From positions 310,001-374,000 of the forward strand of contig NZ_BJNO01000003.1 of NCBI RefSeq assembly GCF_006539725.1: DNA of 64,000 nt, written 5' to 3'. The stretch is from Klebsiella terrigena (lineage in GTDB: Bacteria; Pseudomonadota; Gammaproteobacteria; Enterobacterales; Enterobacteriaceae). The notes beneath the pieces were generated by a model, which did no database searches, was not told where the DNA came from, and saw only the letters and a program-made list of their open reading frames with translations. Each line of letters opens with the position of its first letter. Positions within the stretch are counted from its first letter, which is position 1. Position numbers and translations under genes: made by a program. Positions 27,455 through 36,553 of the stretch are shown piece after piece.

Positions 27455-28621
27455 TTGAAAGGCCGTTTTTTTATTGCTGTAACTTTGCTCGCTTCGAGCG
27501 TTTCTTGCGCCTTTGCCGCTAATGATTTTCCCGTCACCGTGACGCCGCCTTCCATCCAGGCAGGCTCCTGGGTGCTGATGGACTACACCACCGGTCAGAT
27601 CCTGACCGCCGGTAACGAACATCAGCAGCGCAACCCCGCCAGCCTGACGAAACTTATGACCGGCTACGTCGTCGACCGCGCCATCGACAGCCACCGCATC
27701 ACCTTTGACGATATGGTCACCGTCGGCAAAGATGCCTGGGCGAAGGGCAACCCGGTATTCGATGGTTCATCGCTGATGTTCCTCAAGCCTGGCGATCGGC
27801 TCAGCGTCCGCGATTTAAGCCGCGGGCTTATCGTTGACTCCGGGAACGACGCCTGCGTGGCGCTGGCCGACTACGTTGCCGGCGGCCAGCCGCAGTTCGT
27901 CGCCCTGATGAACGAATATGTGCAAAAGCTGCACCTGCAGGATACCCATTTTGAAACCGTACACGGGCTGGACGCGCCGGGGCAGCATAGCTCGGCCTAC
28001 GATCTGGCGGTTCTGTCGCGGGCGATTATTCACGGCGAGCCTGATGTGTACCACATGTACAGTCAGAAAAGCCTGACGTGGAACGGGATCACCCAGCAGA
28101 ACCGCAACGGCCTGCTGTGGGATAAAACCATGAACGTCGATGGCCTGAAAACCGGCCATACCTCCGGCGCCGGTTTTAACCTTATTGCTTCTGCCGTCGA
28201 CGGCCAGCGCCGCCTGATTGCGGTGGTGATGGGGGCCGAGAGTCCGAAAGGGCGCGAGCAGCAGGCGGCCAAACTGCTGCACTGGGGCCAGCAAAACTTC
28301 GACACCGTCCAGGTGCTACAAAAAGGCAAAAAAGTGGGCAGCGAGCACATCTGGTATGGCGATAAGGAGCAGATCCAGCTCGGTACCGACCAGGACTTCT
28401 GGTTAGCGCTGCCGAAGTCGGAGGTTTCGCGAATCAAGGCCAAATATGTGCTGGACCAGAAAGAGCTGGAAGCGCCGATCGCCGCCAATCAGCGGGTTGG
28501 TGAAATTTCGCTCTACGACGGCGACAAGGTCGTGGCCCACTTGCCGCTGGTGACGCTGGAAAGCGTTGGCAAGGGCGGCGTGTTCTCGCGCATGAGTGAT
28601 TATCTGCACCACAAGCTGTAG
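27455..28621 (+). CDS. dacD: D-alanyl-D-alanine carboxypeptidase, PBP6b
   Basis: 388 residues from the TTG at 27455. I prefer TTG to the ATG at 27449 because GAGGA (27443-27447) is only one base from the ATG but seven from the TTG, and the length then equals E. coli DacD. A cleavable signal peptide ends near AFAA. The serine motifs are SLTK (nucleophile Ser63, Lys66), SGN 129-131 and KTG 232-234. The C-terminal part is the beta-rich domain plus an amphipathic helix (RMSDYLHHKL) for inner-membrane anchoring. It trims pentapeptide side chains of peptidoglycan. Confidence 0.94.
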   Translation: MKGRFFIAVTLLASSVSCAFAANDFPVTVTPPSIQAGSWVLMDYTTGQILTAGNEHQQRNPASLTKLMTGYVVDRAIDSHRITFDDMVTVGKDAWAKGNPVFDGSSLMFLKPGDRLSVRDLSRGLIVDSGNDACVALADYVAGGQPQFVALMNEYVQKLHLQDTHFETVHGLDAPGQHSSAYDLAVLSRAIIHGEPDVYHMYSQKSLTWNGITQQNRNGLLWDKTMNVDGLKTGHTSGAGFNLIASAVDGQRRLIAVVMGAESPKGREQQAAKLLHWGQQNFDTVQVLQKGKKVGSEHIWYGDKEQIQLGTDQDFWLALPKSEVSRIKAKYVLDQKELEAPIAANQRVGEISLYDGDKVVAHLPLVTLESVGKGGVFSRMSDYLHHKL

Positions 28622-28629
28622 CTCCCCCC

Positions 28630-28662
28630 GGTGCCGCTCTCCTGCGGAGCGGCACCCTTTCT
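28630..28662 (+). terminator. terminator downstream of dacD
   Basis: GGTGCCGCTC and GAGCGGCACC form a 10-bp GC-rich stem around a TCCTGC loop, followed by CTTTCTC. It ends the dacD transcript. Confidence 0.75.
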
Positions 28663-28779
28663 CGCCCCACGCCGTTGTGGCGCTGGTTGGCGATTCGTTT
28701 AGTTTCAGTCAATTACCGTACCTACTCACCCTTTAAGGAAATTCTCCGGCGCCCGTGCGTCTGAAATGGCGCTGGGAAG

Positions 28780-29414
28780 ATGAAATTTTTCGCGCGTAGT
28801 GCGCTTTCTCTGGGGCTTGCGGCCGTTTTGAGTCCCGCAGGCTTTGCCTCTGGTCTGGTTCTGGCCGATAACGACGTCCGCAATGATTTAGCCTGGTTAT
28901 CCGATCGCGGAACCCTGTCGTTGAGTTTATCGACCTGGCCCCTGAGCGAAGAGGAGATTGGCCGCGCGCTTGCCAACGCGCATCCGACAACGCCCGTAGA
29001 GAGAGTCGTGCTGGGCCGGGTGAACCAGCGCCTGAGGGCGTTAAAAGCCGACCTGCGCGTCACCGGCTACAGCTCAACCTTATCTACCAAGATGGCTACT
29101 ACCAGCAGGGCTACCCGCCAGGCGACGCGATGGGCGGCGACGGGCGCCTGTACGCCGGCAAGGTCGAACTGGTGACGGGGGAGGATCGGCGCTGGAGCGC
29201 ACGGCTGATCTACGCCGAGGTGAACCCGAAAAATCAGCGGATTAATAAAGCCTTCCCGTACGCCGATACCCTAAAAGGCGTGCAGTTAGGCTGGAGCGGC
29301 GACGCGATGCCCACCGTGCGTCTCAGCACCTCCGTGTGGTATACCGACGCTAACCACAGCGACAGCGACGATCTGGGAGCCAGTATGGGGATTGAGCTTC
29401 CTTTTAGGCTGTAA
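28780..29414 (+). pseudogene. Wzi-family outer-membrane protein remnant (internal deletion and frameshift)
   Basis: The first 95 codons from ATG 28780 encode a signal peptide and an N-terminus (NDVRNDLAWLSDRGTLSLSLSTWP) typical of Wzi-family capsule-attachment beta-barrels. At about 29080 the frame changes by one base and the family's C-terminal end follows (IYQDGYYQQGYPPGDAMGGD to DLGASMGIELPFRL, stop 29414). Together about 205 codons remain of a family usually near 470, so roughly 250 central codons are gone. The frame-1 product continues as nonsense to 29175. A sequencing error cannot explain the missing middle. Expression of a functional barrel is not expected. Confidence 0.85.
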
Positions 29415-29599
29415 CCGCCGGCGGCAGGTATCCACGCCGAGGCTAGCGCAGAGGCCAGCCCGGCAGCGCCGGACGGCCCAGCCTCTTGAGTCAATTATCC
29501 GTTCTGCGTACCCGCTTCCTGAATCATTTTTTCAACGCCGGCCAATGGCGACTCTGTGAATCCGCGCACATACTGTTTTTTAGCTGCCTGCTACATTGT

Positions 29600-29615
29600 A
29601 TGTATATTTATACAG
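29600..29615 (+). promoter_or_regulatory. LexA box upstream of sbmC
   Basis: ATGT-ATATTTAT-ACAG departs from the CTGT-N8-ACAG SOS box at one base and has the expected AT-rich core. It lies 27 bp before the sbmC start. sbmC is SOS-inducible in E. coli. Confidence 0.75.
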
Positions 29616-29641
29616 TATTTTCTATCAATCGCGGAGGCAAT

Positions 29642-30115
29642 ATGAACTACAGCGTTAAGTCCGTCGGCGCGCGTAAAATCGCCGGTTTTCATATGGTAGG
29701 GCCCTGGGAGCAGACCGTTAAGCAGGGTTTTGAGCAGCTGGCGGTATGGGTCAACAGCCGCCAGATCCCGGCCCGGGAGTGGATCGCCGTCTATTACGAT
29801 AACCCGGATCAGGTTCCGGCAGAGAAGCTGCGCTGCGACACCGTAGTGACGGTGGACGACGACTTCGTCATTCCTGCCAATAGCGAAGGGGTGATTCTGA
29901 CCGGGATCGCCGGCGGAGAGTACGCTATTGCCCGCGCGCGGGTGCTGAATCATGATTTCTCCACGCCCTGGCTGCAGTTCTTTGAGAACCTGCTGCAAAG
30001 CAAAGAGTACCAGTTGGCGGCAAAACCCTGCTTTGAGCTCTATCTTAACGACGGCAATCGCGACGGCCACTGGGATATAGAAATGTACGTGCCCGTTGAG
30101 CGTATCGGCGGGTAG
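29642..30115 (+). CDS. sbmC: DNA gyrase inhibitor SbmC (GyrI)
   Basis: 157 residues from the ATG at 29642, preceded by GGAGG; the longer open frame from 29486 is rejected since E. coli SbmC is also 157 residues and begins MNY. GyrI-like fold: [50 protein letters not shown] and the final WDIEMYVPV. It binds and tempers gyrase, protecting against some gyrase poisons. Its gene order with dacD and yeeA is as in E. coli. Confidence 0.95.
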   Translation: MNYSVKSVGARKIAGFHMVGPWEQTVKQGFEQLAVWVNSRQIPAREWIAVYYDNPDQVPAEKLRCDTVVTVDDDFVIPANSEGVILTGIAGGEYAIARARVLNHDFSTPWLQFFENLLQSKEYQLAAKPCFELYLNDGNRDGHWDIEMYVPVERIGG

Positions 30116-30213
30116 GCGCTTATCCACGGAATAAACAAGGTTTCTTACATTAGCGTGATGCTTGCGGTGAAAAAGCAGTTACAATCGGCCTTTTCTTCTT
30201 AGCGGAGAGGGTC

Positions 30214-31272
30214 GTGCGCGCTGATAAATCACTTAAGCCTTTCGAAATTCGCCTGTATCGACATTACCGAATCGTGCATGGCATTCGCATCGCGCTGGCT
30301 TTTGTTCTCACTTTTTTACTGGTACGGCTGCTGAACGTACCGGAAGGCACCTGGCCGCTGATTACGCTGGTGGTGGTGATGGGGCCGATATCGTTTTGGG
30401 GCAACGTGGTGCCGCGCGCGTTTCAGCGTATCGGCGGCACCATCCTTGGCTCTGCGCTCGGGCTGGTGGCGCTCAAGCTGGAGCTTATCTCCCTACCCGT
30501 GATGGTGCTGTGGTGCGCGGCGGCGATGTTCCTCTGCGGCTGGCTGGCCTTAGGGAAAAAGCCCTATCAGGCGCTGCTGATTGGCATCACGCTGGCGGTG
30601 GTGGTAGGGGCGCCGCCGGGGGACATGAACACCGCGCTGTGGCGAAGCGGCGACGTTATCTTCGGCTCCCTGCTGGCGATGCTGTTTACCGGCATCTGGC
30701 CGCAGCGGGCGTTTCTGCACTGGCGTATCCAGATGGCAAATTACGTCACTGCCCTTAATCGCCTGTATCAGGCCGGGATCTCACCAAACCTGGTCGAGCG
30801 CCCGCGGCTGGAAAAACACCTGCAAAAAGTCCTCAACGACGTGGTAAAAATGCGCGGACTGATTACGCCGGCGAGCAAAGAGACCCATATCCAGAAGGCC
30901 ATTTTCGAGGCAATTCAGACCGTCAGCCGTAACCTGGTCTGTATGCTTGAGCTGCAGGTTAACGCTTACTGGGTGTCGCGGCCGGGGCACTTTGTGATGC
31001 TAAACTCCCGTACGCTGCGCGAAACTCAGCAAATGACCCAGCAAACGCTGCTGACCATCGCCCACGCCCTCTATGAAGGTAACCCGCAGCCGATCCGCGC
31101 TAACGCTGAAAAGCTCAATGAGATCGTCGCCGAACTGCGCCAGCTTATCAAAGAGCACCCGGGCGAAAATCTCTCGGAAACGCCGATACACGGCTACGTC
31201 TGGCTAACCATAGAGATGGCGCGCCAGCTTGAGCTGCTGTCGAATTTGATCTGTCGGGCGTTGCGTAAATAA
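30214..31272 (+). CDS. yeeA: inner-membrane protein YeeA (FUSC-like)
   Basis: 352 residues from a GTG start, same length as E. coli YeeA. An N-terminal membrane domain of about six segments (residues 20-170; ISFWGNVVPRAFQRIGGT is highly conserved) precedes a cytoplasmic helical half ending LELLSNLICRALRK. The architecture resembles FUSC/aromatic-acid-exporter-like proteins. No function is established. Confidence 0.92.
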   Translation: MRADKSLKPFEIRLYRHYRIVHGIRIALAFVLTFLLVRLLNVPEGTWPLITLVVVMGPISFWGNVVPRAFQRIGGTILGSALGLVALKLELISLPVMVLWCAAAMFLCGWLALGKKPYQALLIGITLAVVVGAPPGDMNTALWRSGDVIFGSLLAMLFTGIWPQRAFLHWRIQMANYVTALNRLYQAGISPNLVERPRLEKHLQKVLNDVVKMRGLITPASKETHIQKAIFEAIQTVSRNLVCMLELQVNAYWVSRPGHFVMLNSRTLRETQQMTQQTLLTIAHALYEGNPQPIRANAEKLNEIVAELRQLIKEHPGENLSETPIHGYVWLTIEMARQLELLSNLICRALRK

Positions 31273-31320
31273 AAACCAGATACGCGACATCGACCCACAG
31301 GTTGCTTCGATTCAGCAGCA

Positions 31321-31343
31321 TTTAGGGGTATGATAACCCTAAA
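31321..31343 (+). repeat. inverted repeat in the yeeX upstream region
   Basis: TTTAGGG (31321-31327) and CCCTAAA (31337-31343) are perfect 7-bp arms around GTATGATAA. The string TTAGGGGTAT at the left arm recurs at 31428-31437, where it holds the yeeX ribosome-binding site. A regulatory role is possible but unproven. Confidence 0.45.
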
Positions 31344-31440
31344 GGAAAAAACATTGTCATCAGCGGCTGCTAACAGTTATGTTAGCCCTATATTGCAGTC
31401 GCTTTAGCGAATCCGAATCTCAAATATTAGGGGTATAAAA

Positions 31441-31764
31441 ATGGAAACAACTAAGCCTTCTTTCCAGGACGTACTGGAGTTTGTTCGTCTGTATCGTCGT
31501 AAGAATAAGCTGCAGCGTGAAATTCAGGACGTTGAGAAAAAGATCCGCGATAACCAGAAGCGCGTACTGCTGCTGGACAACCTCAGCGACTACATCAAAC
31601 CGGGCATGAGCGTTGAAGCTATCCAGGGCATCATTGCCAGCATGAAGAGCGATTACGAAGATCGCGTTGATGATTACATCATCAAAAATGCTGAACTCTC
31701 TAAAGAGCGCCGCGACATTTCCAAAAAGCTGAAAGTTATCGGCGAAGCGAAGGTCGAAGAGTAA
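31441..31764 (+). CDS. tmaR: TmaR (YeeX), DUF496 polar-localisation protein
   Basis: 107 residues, almost all charged helix ([20 protein letters not shown]; coiled-coil propensity throughout). It is nearly identical to E. coli YeeX over the first 95 positions, then two residues shorter at the end. In E. coli the protein, renamed TmaR, clusters enzyme I of the phosphotransferase system at the poles. TTAGGGG 7 bp upstream serves as ribosome-binding site. Confidence 0.95.
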   Translation: METTKPSFQDVLEFVRLYRRKNKLQREIQDVEKKIRDNQKRVLLLDNLSDYIKPGMSVEAIQGIIASMKSDYEDRVDDYIIKNAELSKERRDISKKLKVIGEAKVEE

Positions 31765-31937
31765 TCTCCTCGGCCCAGCCCGGCGGCGGTTCTCGTCGCC
31801 GGGAGTTATCCCAGGCATTCCCTCTGAACGACTCCTTTCTTGTGTATGGCGAACCGCCGTATAACGCAGACTTCTGGCCCGAACGCAGAGAATACGGGCG
31901 CAACGGTCCGCTCCCTTTAAGCGCTACGAGGAACATC

Positions 31938-32996
31938 ATGGACACACTTTCGGCCCTCATTGCCGACATTCCGCAGCCGGATCGGGCGGCGATGGCCCAG
32001 GCGCAGCAGCATCTTGATGGTTTATTAAAACCGCCCGGCAGCCTCGGCCGCCTGGAGGCGCTGGCGGTACAGCTTGCCGGCATGCCGGGGCTGAAAGGTC
32101 AGCTGCGGCTGGCAGAAAAAGCCATCGTGGTGATGTGCGCCGATCACGGCGTCTGGCACGAGGGCGTGGCTATCTCGCCCCAGGCGATTACCGCGATCCA
32201 GGCGAGAAACATGACCCGGCAAAACACCGGCGTTTGCGTCCTTGCGGCGCAGGCGGGGGCAAAAGTTCGGGTGGTTGACGTTGGGATCGATGCCGATCCG
32301 ATCCCCGGCCTTGTCGACCTAAAAGTGGCGCGAGGCAGCGGCAATATTGCGCAAACGGCGGCAATGAGCCGCGAGCAGGCGACGGCGCTGCTGCTGGCGA
32401 GCATCGACTATACCCGCGAGCTGGCGGCTCAGGGCGTGACGCTGTTCGGCGTCGGCGAGCTGGGAATGGCGAACACCACGCCGGCGGCGGCGGTGCTTAG
32501 CGTGCTGACCGGGCGCGATGCGCAGGATACGGTCGGCATTGGGGCGAACCTGCCTGTGTCGCAGCTGGCGCATAAGGCGGAGGTGGTGCGTCGGGCCATT
32601 GCCGTCAATCAGCCGCGGGCTGAGGATGGCCTCGAGGTGCTGGCAAAGGTTGGCGGTTTCGATCTGGTTGGCATGACCGGCGTGATGCTGGGGGCCGCCT
32701 CCTGCGGGCTGCCGGTGGTGCTGGACGGATTCCTCTCCTACGCATCGGCGCTGGCGGCCTGCCGCATTGCGCCAGCCGTTCATCCCTATCTGATCCCCTC
32801 GCATCTGTCGGCGGAAAAGGGGGCGCGCATTGCGCTTGAGCATCTGCAGCTTGAGCCGTATCTGGATATGGGGATGCGTCTGGGCGAGGGGAGCGGCGCG
32901 GCGCTGGCGATGCACCTGGTGGAGGCAGCCTGTACGGTGTTTAACGAGATGGGGACCCTTTCGGAGAGCAATATCGTCCTGCCGGAGAGTCGCTAA
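31938..32996 (+). CDS. cobT: nicotinate-nucleotide--dimethylbenzimidazole phosphoribosyltransferase
   Basis: 352 residues from the ATG at 31938 with GAGGA upstream; the open frame extends back to 31842 without support. It makes alpha-ribazole phosphate for the lower ligand of cobalamin. [18 protein letters not shown] is the substrate-binding N-terminus, and [12 protein letters not shown] carries the family's catalytic Glu. It stands without cobU or cobS beside it and has no cobalamin riboswitch that I can see upstream. Confidence 0.95.
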   Translation: MDTLSALIADIPQPDRAAMAQAQQHLDGLLKPPGSLGRLEALAVQLAGMPGLKGQLRLAEKAIVVMCADHGVWHEGVAISPQAITAIQARNMTRQNTGVCVLAAQAGAKVRVVDVGIDADPIPGLVDLKVARGSGNIAQTAAMSREQATALLLASIDYTRELAAQGVTLFGVGELGMANTTPAAAVLSVLTGRDAQDTVGIGANLPVSQLAHKAEVVRRAIAVNQPRAEDGLEVLAKVGGFDLVGMTGVMLGAASCGLPVVLDGFLSYASALAACRIAPAVHPYLIPSHLSAEKGARIALEHLQLEPYLDMGMRLGEGSGAALAMHLVEAACTVFNEMGTLSESNIVLPESR

Positions 32997-33005
32997 ACCG
33001 CAAAG

Positions 33006-33027
33006 CAGGGCGCCGTCAGGCGCCCTG
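33006..33027. terminator. hairpin between cobT and the SAHH-like gene
   Basis: CAGGGCGCC (33006-33014) and GGCGCCCTG (33019-33027) form a perfect 9-bp stem around GTCA between two converging genes. There is no clear T-tract, so termination strength is uncertain. Confidence 0.5.
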
Positions 33028-33039
33028 ATGCTATTCCGC

Positions 33040-34149
33040 TTACAGCGCTTTTTGCCACACGCTCTGCGGCAGCAGATAGACCTCGGCCTCGGCCTTCATA
33101 CCGTCGGTCACGATATGGTTGATACCGCTGGTCATCACCGCCAGGGTCACGTCAAAGGCGTTCAGGCTATCGCCAAAACCGGCGGTCAGGTTGAGCATCG
33201 AACCGTTGGCCATCAGGTAAAGGGTTTTAGTGCCCATTTGATAGGCGTTGATATACGGCATCACCTCTTCATGGCTGAACTGGCGCAGGTAGCCGCAGTC
33301 AATCTCTTCCGCAACGTGGCCAACGTTAAGGATAAATACGCCGTCTTTCGCTTTATCCAGCGCGCTGCTGTTAACCACTTTTTTAGCGCCGGTTGCCGTT
33401 GCGACGACGTCAGCTGAAGCCATGGCGTCCTGCAGTTCGACGACATGCCAGCCGTCGTAAGCCGCCTGCAGGCGACGGGCGGGGTCGATTTCGGCAACCA
33501 TCACCTGGCCCCCGAAGGCCTTCGCGGCGGCGGCAACGCCCTGGCCCACCAGGCCATAGCCGATCACCAGCACTTTTTTCTCATGCAGCGTGAGATGGGT
33601 GGTCTGGAAGAAGGTGTGCCATGCGGTCAGGCCGACCATGTGGCGGTTATGCAGGCCCTCTTTAACCGGCAGATCGTCCCAGTTAAAAATCGGATAGCCC
33701 GGGCGAATATCGCCCAGCCGGCTGACGCCTGAACCGGTCGCTTCCAACCCGGCCACGATATTGCCAAATTCGCCGCGCTGGTGGAGCAGGGTGGTGATAT
33801 CGGCCCCCATTTCACACAGATGCGTCGGCCCCCAGGCGATGGCCTTTTCCCACGACTGCTGCCAGTCGGCATCGCTCATATCGCGCCAGGCGCTGGCTTC
33901 TGCGCCGCGCGCTACCAGCCAGCTAACGACGTCGTCCTGTACGGTGGTTGGGTTGCAGGTTGTTAAAAAGACCTGCGCGCCCTTTTCCAGGATGCCCTGC
34001 ACCAGCGGGATCATTTTCATATCCAGATGCATACAGCAGGCCAGTCGTACCTGGCTCAGGTCGGGAAGCGCGGCTACCTGGCGCAGGGTGCGCGGCATGT
34101 TCTGGCTGGCCCATGCCACTTCTTTCTCTAAATTAATATTATTATTCAA
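33040..34149 (-). CDS. S-adenosylhomocysteinase-like NAD-binding protein, divergent active site
   Basis: 369 residues from a TTG start with GAAGG upstream. It aligns by eye along S-adenosylhomocysteine hydrolase: CCMHLDMKMIPL at the substrate histidine, EATGSG for EETTTG, then the NAD domain VLVIGYGLVGQGVAAAAKAFG and LNVGHVAEEID. Several family catalytic positions differ: DDGGD reads EMGAD, the KxxxDN motif reads KEGLHN (Asp to His), the following cysteine is Val, and the late GHP histidine reads GDS. The usual C-terminal KPDHYRY tail is absent (family about 430-470). Enterobacteria normally detoxify SAH with Pfs/LuxS. A different hydrolase or dehydrogenase activity is possible; the function is unknown. 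Confidence 0.75.
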   Translation of the reverse strand: MNNNINLEKEVAWASQNMPRTLRQVAALPDLSQVRLACCMHLDMKMIPLVQGILEKGAQVFLTTCNPTTVQDDVVSWLVARGAEASAWRDMSDADWQQSWEKAIAWGPTHLCEMGADITTLLHQRGEFGNIVAGLEATGSGVSRLGDIRPGYPIFNWDDLPVKEGLHNRHMVGLTAWHTFFQTTHLTLHEKKVLVIGYGLVGQGVAAAAKAFGGQVMVAEIDPARRLQAAYDGWHVVELQDAMASADVVATATGAKKVVNSSALDKAKDGVFILNVGHVAEEIDCGYLRQFSHEEVMPYINAYQMGTKTLYLMANGSMLNLTAGFGDSLNAFDVTLAVMTSGINHIVTDGMKAEAEVYLLPQSVWQKAL

Positions 34150-34357
34150 CGTATTATGCCTTCAATCCGTAGAGTGGGAGAAATTCCGAACGGGGATGAT
34201 TCTAGCGCAGTAGGCTGAAATCACATAGCCGGGGTCAATGGCTGGCAGGCGGACAGGGCGAGGGGGGAATAGGCATGATAAATGCGTGGTTGTTAAAATA
34301 TGGTTAAAAAAAGAAAATAAAATATAAGTAATTTATATGACGTGAGTGAGCAGTGAA

Positions 34358-35089
34358 ATGTTAAGCGTTTTACCTTCCGCGCTGTTTTCGCGGATCCGCA
34401 TTTTTATCGGTCGCCTGAAGCCGCACGCGCTGCCGGTTGCCAGAAAGCATATTCTCCTCGGCTCCCTCGGCGCAGGGACGGGGCTGGCGGTCACCAGTAT
34501 GTTCAGCCACTGGCTGCTGGGTGAAGTCAACCTGTGGTTTATCGCCCCTATGGGCGCTTCGGCGGTGCTGCTGTTTGGCGTGCCCAGCAGTCCGCTGGCG
34601 CAGCCGTGGTCGATTGTCGGCGGTAACGTGCTGTCGGCGCTGATTGGCGTAACCGTGGGCGTGCTGGTGCCCAACCTTGCGCTGGCCTGCGGGCTGGCGG
34701 CCGGGCTGGCGATTGCGGGCATGTATTTCCTGCGCTGCCTGCATCCGCCGGGCGGCGCCGTGGCCCTGACGGCCATCCTCGGCGGCGCTGGCGTACACAG
34801 CGAAGGCTATCACTTCGTGCTGACGCCGGTACTGCTGAACTCCGCCATGCTGGCCCTGCTGGCGATCGTATTTAATAACCTCGTTGGGCGCCGCTATCCG
34901 CACCCGCTGGCGGCAGAAGAGGTGAAAAGCAAAGTCGTTCCGCTGGGGCTTGCGGTGACCCGCGAGGACATTCACGCCGCGCTGCTCGATGGCCAGTTCC
35001 TCGATATTGATGAAGATGACGTCCAGGAGCTGCTGGAAAATATCGAACAAAAGGCGCGCAGGCGCATGGCCGCTGCGCCGAGGGCGTAG
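34358..35089 (+). CDS. HPP-family inner-membrane protein
   Basis: 243 residues from ATG 34358 (a GTG at 34346 is also possible; neither has a strong ribosome site). Four or so membrane segments with the HPP signature RCLHPPGGAVAL. Residues 190-243 form a hydrophilic tail (LDIDEDDVQELLENIEQKARRR) predicted helical. Some HPP proteins carry CBS domains; this one does not. A plant/cyanobacterial member has been linked to nitrite transport, but no role is established for enterobacterial ones. Divergent from the SAHH-like gene. Confidence 0.8.
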   Translation: MLSVLPSALFSRIRIFIGRLKPHALPVARKHILLGSLGAGTGLAVTSMFSHWLLGEVNLWFIAPMGASAVLLFGVPSSPLAQPWSIVGGNVLSALIGVTVGVLVPNLALACGLAAGLAIAGMYFLRCLHPPGGAVALTAILGGAGVHSEGYHFVLTPVLLNSAMLALLAIVFNNLVGRRYPHPLAAEEVKSKVVPLGLAVTREDIHAALLDGQFLDIDEDDVQELLENIEQKARRRMAAAPRA

Positions 35090-35121
35090 CGCCGCCGTCG
35101 GCGAGGGCCGGCGGTGAGCGG

Positions 35122-35511
35122 CTAAAGCTCGCCGGTCAGATACTGCGCCACGCCGCGGCCAAAACTCCAGTCGCCTTTTTGGTTGCTTATCACCGAAACC
35201 ATTAAATCATCGGGGCTTAGCCCGCAGTGTTCCTGCAGCTCGGCGAGCAGCGTCGCGTAGAACAGCTGTTTTTGTTCTTCGCTGCGTGGGCTGGTGAACA
35301 CCCTCACTACCACCAGCCGGTGGCTTCGCGTCAGGCCTAAACCGGTATCCTCAATCACCATATGGTGAGGCTTGTTTTCATGAACAATCTGGTAGCGATC
35401 GCGTTCCGGTACCTTGAAGGCATGCAGTACGGCGCGGTGGGCGGCGTCGAGCAGCGTTTTTATTTCATCTTCACTGCGACCTTCGATCACGTCAAATGTC
35501 AGGAGCGGCAT
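35122..35511 (-). CDS. tautomerase-family protein
   Basis: 129 residues starting MPLLTFDVIEGRSEDEIKTLLDAAH; Pro2 would become the N-terminal catalytic base after Met removal, as in 4-oxalocrotonate tautomerase relatives. The length suggests the longer, two-motif tautomerase group. It is divergent from a LysR gene, 118 bp apart, a common regulator-target arrangement. The substrate is unknown. Confidence 0.8.
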   Translation of the reverse strand: MPLLTFDVIEGRSEDEIKTLLDAAHRAVLHAFKVPERDRYQIVHENKPHHMVIEDTGLGLTRSHRLVVVRVFTSPRSEEQKQLFYATLLAELQEHCGLSPDDLMVSVISNQKGDWSFGRGVAQYLTGEL

Positions 35512-35629
35512 AGCAGGTCATCCTTATTGTCTTATGTACGATGAGTGGACAAAACCGATGCTATCCAATGTGACGACAGGCAAAAACCGCTATATTTGAA
35601 TTCATTGTTTTTACAGGTGAACAATCAAG

Positions 35630-36553
35630 ATGAGCGATCCGCGCCCCGACGTTTTCTGGACCCATTTGTACTGGCTCACGGTGCTGGAAGAGCAGAAGAG
35701 CTACACCCGCGCGGCGGAAAAGCTGGCGGTCAGTAAATCGGCAGTCAGCCAGAAAATCAGCGAGCTGGAGCGGGTAACCGGCAAGACGCTGGTCCACCGC
35801 ACCACCCGCAGCGTGACGCTCAGTGAAGACGGAATCAGGCTGGTGGCTGAGCTGAACGCCCCCTTCGGCCAGCTGCGCGATATCTTTAACGGCACCCGTG
35901 ATGAAGAGGGGCCGCTGCGCGGTACGCTGCGGGTGACGGCCCCGGTTGCCTTTTCGCGCCAGCAGCTGGTCCCGGCGATGACGCCGTTTCTGCATCAGCA
36001 TCCGCAGCTTGAGCTGCAGCTGGAGGTCACCGACCGGCTGGTATCCCTTGCCAGCGAGGGATTTGACCTCGCGATCCGTCACTGCCGACGCGAGGCGTTG
36101 CCGGATACCCACGTCGCGTGGACGCTGTGCCAAACCACCACGCTGATTGTTGCCTCCCCGGCGTATATCCGCCGCTTTGGCGCTCCGGAATCCCCCGATG
36201 CGCTACGCCATCACCAGTGTCTGACCTATCCGCGCGGTTCGCAAAGCCCGCAGTGGACGTTTGAATCTGACGACGATCGCGCCGAGCGCGTGAGCGTGCC
36301 GGTGCGCGGCCCCTTCGCCACGAATAACAGCGAATCGCTTCGCGATGCGGTGCTGTCGGGGCTTGGGATTGCGCTATTGCCCGATTTTAGCGCCCGGGAG
36401 GCGATAGCGCGCGCAGAGGTGCAGATGCTGCTGCCCGGCTGGCGGCCGGTGGACGTGTTTGCCGGGAGTCTGTACGTCATCCGCCCCTACGCGCCGCGCG
36501 TATCGCGGGCGGTAGAGACTTTCAGCCGCTATCTGAAAAGTACCTTCAGCTAA
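35630..36553 (+). CDS. LysR-family transcriptional regulator
   Basis: 307 residues. The N-terminal HTH is SYTRAAEKLAVSKSAVSQKISELERVTG. A LysR effector domain follows with the GTLRVTAPVAFSRQQLVP entry strand common in the CrgA-like subgroup. Its 3' end overlaps the convergent ligase-like gene by 8 bp. The likely target is the divergent tautomerase gene (inference from position). Confidence 0.88.
   Translation: MSDPRPDVFWTHLYWLTVLEEQKSYTRAAEKLAVSKSAVSQKISELERVTGKTLVHRTTRSVTLSEDGIRLVAELNAPFGQLRDIFNGTRDEEGPLRGTLRVTAPVAFSRQQLVPAMTPFLHQHPQLELQLEVTDRLVSLASEGFDLAIRHCRREALPDTHVAWTLCQTTTLIVASPAYIRRFGAPESPDALRHHQCLTYPRGSQSPQWTFESDDDRAERVSVPVRGPFATNNSESLRDAVLSGLGIALLPDFSAREAIARAEVQMLLPGWRPVDVFAGSLYVIRPYAPRVSRAVETFSRYLKSTFS

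Noticed and set aside
29075-29085. Sequencing error as the cause of the broken Wzi-family gene
   Set aside because: A frameshift error would not remove about 250 codons; the middle of the protein is absent in every frame.
29486-29641. Extended N-terminus for sbmC
   Set aside because: It reads through the LexA box and the GGAGG ribosome site; the ATG at 29642 gives the 157-residue length of E. coli SbmC.
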